A stretch of 64,000 bases of DNA from an uncultured Clostridia bacterium. Lineage in GTDB: Bacteria > Bacillota > Clostridia > Oscillospirales > Acutalibacteraceae. Location of the stretch: positions 248,001 to 312,000 of the forward strand of contig CALZID010000001.1 in the NCBI GenBank assembly GCA_945787805.1. Direction: 5' to 3'. Position 1 is the stretch's first letter; each line of letters starts with the position of its first letter. This document shows, one piece after another, positions 63,892-64,000 of the stretch. A program made the translations under genes and the position numbers. The notes beneath the pieces are model-generated. The model saw only the letters and a list, made by a program, of their open reading frames with translations. It searched no databases and was not told the origin of the DNA.

Positions 63892-64000
63892 TCATTTTGC
63901 AATTTTTCTTACACATTTTATTAAAAAATCTATATCTTTTTTTTGCGTAAAAAATGACGGAGAAATTCTGACCGTTCCCGAATCAACAGTAGACATTTTT
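63892..64000 (-). CDS. Class V aminotransferase/cysteine desulfurase, C-terminal end (partial)
   Basis: Only the last 35 codons are in the window. The frame reads MSTVDSGTVRISPSFFTQKK then DIDFLIKCVRKIAK and stop. The TVRIS...T..DIDFL pattern is typical of the C-terminal end of NifS/IscS-like enzymes. The rest lies past the right edge, so function is tentative. Confidence 0.6.
   Translation of the reverse strand, partial: KMSTVDSGTVRISPSFFTQKKDIDFLIKCVRKIAK

Overview
The window looks like a chromosomal segment of a low-GC, spore-forming, anaerobic Gram-positive bacterium of the class Clostridia, most likely Oscillospiraceae/Ruminococcus-like (inference). Supporting signs are strong AGGAGG-type ribosome binding sites with some TTG/GTG starts, a 26-codon spoVM gene and a gerW (ytfJ) homologue, two rubrerythrins with a PerR-type regulator, a dockerin-bearing secreted enzyme, and the clostridial pairing of a stand-alone AICAR transformylase with an archaeal-type IMP cyclohydrolase. 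No tRNA, rRNA, CRISPR array, prophage or transposase gene was found.

Layout. 1-10600 (minus): purine operon purE-C-F-M-N-O-H-D-L, with a consensus promoter and a ZTP riboswitch/terminator leader; purL runs off the left edge. 10675-16350 (minus): pyrimidine operon pyrC-K-D-F-E-B-I behind its own promoter. 16373-20942: rubrerythrin (minus), trmO (plus), a small ORF (minus), then asnB-ldh (plus). 20928-23834 (minus): typA and a divergent MreB-like actin. 23987-26798 (plus): a DUF4091 protein and rodA. 27080-30724 (minus): divIVA-like, fumarase beta subunit, pcrA. 30865-31836 (plus): membrane-anchored alpha/beta hydrolase. 32142-35785 (minus): a multidomain secreted glucosaminidase and a GH10-like lipoprotein. 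35814-36820 (plus): perR and reverse rubrerythrin. 37213-63788 (minus): about 26.5 kb of closely packed same-strand genes from cdaA-cdaR through a two-component system, prmC, scpA/B, gerW, dacF, rluB, yicC-remA-gmk-rpoZ, priA-def-fmt-rsmB-rlmN and prpC-prkC-rsgA-thiN to spoVM. The last 109 bases hold the end of a class V aminotransferase.

How the genes work together. The left third is de novo nucleotide synthesis. ZTP, which accumulates when 10-formyl-tetrahydrofolate is short, should lift termination ahead of purE. The right half resembles the B. subtilis yloC-remA-gmk-rpoZ/priA-def-fmt-rsmB-rlmN-prpC-prkC-rsgA-thiN-spoVM region, with some genes missing and a 49-codon membrane ORF inserted before spoVM. 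Cell-envelope control recurs: RodA, MreB-like, DivIVA-like, DacF, CdaA/CdaR, PrkC/PrpC and SpoVM.

Most unusual items. (1) A 237-240 bp repeat in three same-orientation copies (26801, 31841, 36923). Each sits in a convergent intergenic gap, has imperfect terminal inverted repeats, can fold end to end into nested stems, and is followed by a related long terminator hairpin. (2) A PurF that keeps its PRPP site and all four presumed iron-sulfur cysteines but has lost the glutaminase nucleophile and other glutaminase residues. (3) A MreB-like protein with a degenerate phosphate-binding motif. (4) A wall-lytic enzyme carrying both a dockerin and choline-binding-type repeats. (5) A 49-codon membrane ORF whose ribosome binding site lies in a strong hairpin just upstream of spoVM.
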